6,948 bases of DNA from Planctomycetota bacterium (lineage in GTDB: Bacteria; Planctomycetota; UBA11346), in assembly GCA_007131555.1 (NCBI GenBank), contig SLQH01000506.1, positions 1 to 6,948 on the forward strand. The letters are read 5' to 3'. The translations under genes and the position numbers were made by a program. The notes under the pieces are model-generated. The model saw nothing but the letters and a program-made list of their open reading frames with translations. It was not told where the DNA came from and ran no database searches. This document shows positions 6,673 to 6,948 of the stretch, in pieces (position 1 is the stretch's first letter; each line of letters begins with the position of its first letter).

Positions 6673-6948
6673 CGTCCGCCCCCAGTGATGGTCCGGATCT
6701 GATATCCCTGCTCAAGGATCAGCATGTCCTCGCCGCCGCCATCCGGCAGATGCCAGCGAATCATCAGGGGGCCGGGTTCGGTCCGGCCATAAAACATCTC
6801 CTGGCCAGGCTGCAATATCTGGGCACCGTAGTTCTCACGGTCCTCGTCACCGGCACTGACCATGATCGGTCCCTGATGGGCCAGGGCTCTAGACAGCCGC
6901 AATGAAACCCCCATGGTCTGATAGTCTTCGACATTACGACGCAAGAGC
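6669..6948 (-). CDS. Unrecognised protein, C-terminal 92 residues only
   Basis: The frame is open from the window edge to a TGA at 6671-6669. Only the C-terminal 92 residues are present; the TTG at 6944 could serve as a start in principle, but the frame continues upstream and no ribosome binding site can be seen, so this is taken as the end of a larger gene. The visible part begins with a charged stretch (RRNVEDYQTMG), then RLSRALAHQG, and ends with alternating polar and hydrophobic residues (PLMIRWHLPDG, DMLILEQGYQIRTI) that look like beta strands, with a GGGR tail. It has no membrane helix and no motif I recognise. The stop overlaps the ATG of the propeller gene by 4 bases, so it belongs to the same operon. 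Confidence 0.7.
   Translation of the reverse strand, partial: LLRRNVEDYQTMGVSLRLSRALAHQGPIMVSAGDEDRENYGAQILQPGQEMFYGRTEPGPLMIRWHLPDGGGEDMLILEQGYQIRTITGGGR

Noticed and set aside
1..6948. RNA genes, CRISPR arrays, insertion sequences, attachment sites or terminators
   Set aside because: Coding frames cover the whole window and I saw no tRNA-like fold, regularly spaced direct repeats, transposase or hairpin with a T-run on either strand.

Overview
The window is a GC-rich stretch of bacterial chromosome with every gene on the minus strand, so the order of transcription is from high to low coordinates. Three genes are complete and two run off the ends. Successive reading frames overlap by 1 or 4 bases (ATGA or TGATG junctions), so no intergenic space exists and no promoter or terminator lies inside. 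The host cannot be fixed from this sequence. The large membrane-anchored PQQ-like propeller, the bacterial DUF106-type membrane protein and the codon use fit a planctomycete or a related group of bacteria, but this is a guess.

In transcription order: (1) 6948-6669, the C-terminal end of an unrecognised protein; (2) 6672-4045, an 875-residue protein with an N-terminal membrane hairpin and about sixteen PQQ-like beta-propeller units, best read as two eight-bladed propellers outside the cytoplasmic membrane; (3) 4048-1313, a 911-residue dikinase of the PEP synthase/PPDK/rifampin phosphotransferase superfamily, with an ATP-grasp domain, a large central domain and a C-terminal phosphohistidine domain, but no PEP/pyruvate TIM barrel; (4) 1313-489, a 274-residue three-helix membrane protein resembling the EMC3/TMCO1 (DUF106) branch of the YidC/Oxa1 superfamily, with a long extracytoplasmic insert; (5) 489-1, the N-terminal 163 residues of a calcineurin-like metallophosphoesterase.

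The genes probably form one translationally coupled operon. A cytosolic dikinase and a cytosolic phosphoesterase could add and remove phosphate on a shared target. A membrane insertase-like protein and a membrane-anchored double propeller recall, in fold and topology, the EMC3-EMC1 pair of the eukaryotic ER membrane protein complex. No family-level knowledge available to me assigns a function to the whole set, so it is the best candidate here for an undescribed system. Its function remains inferred.
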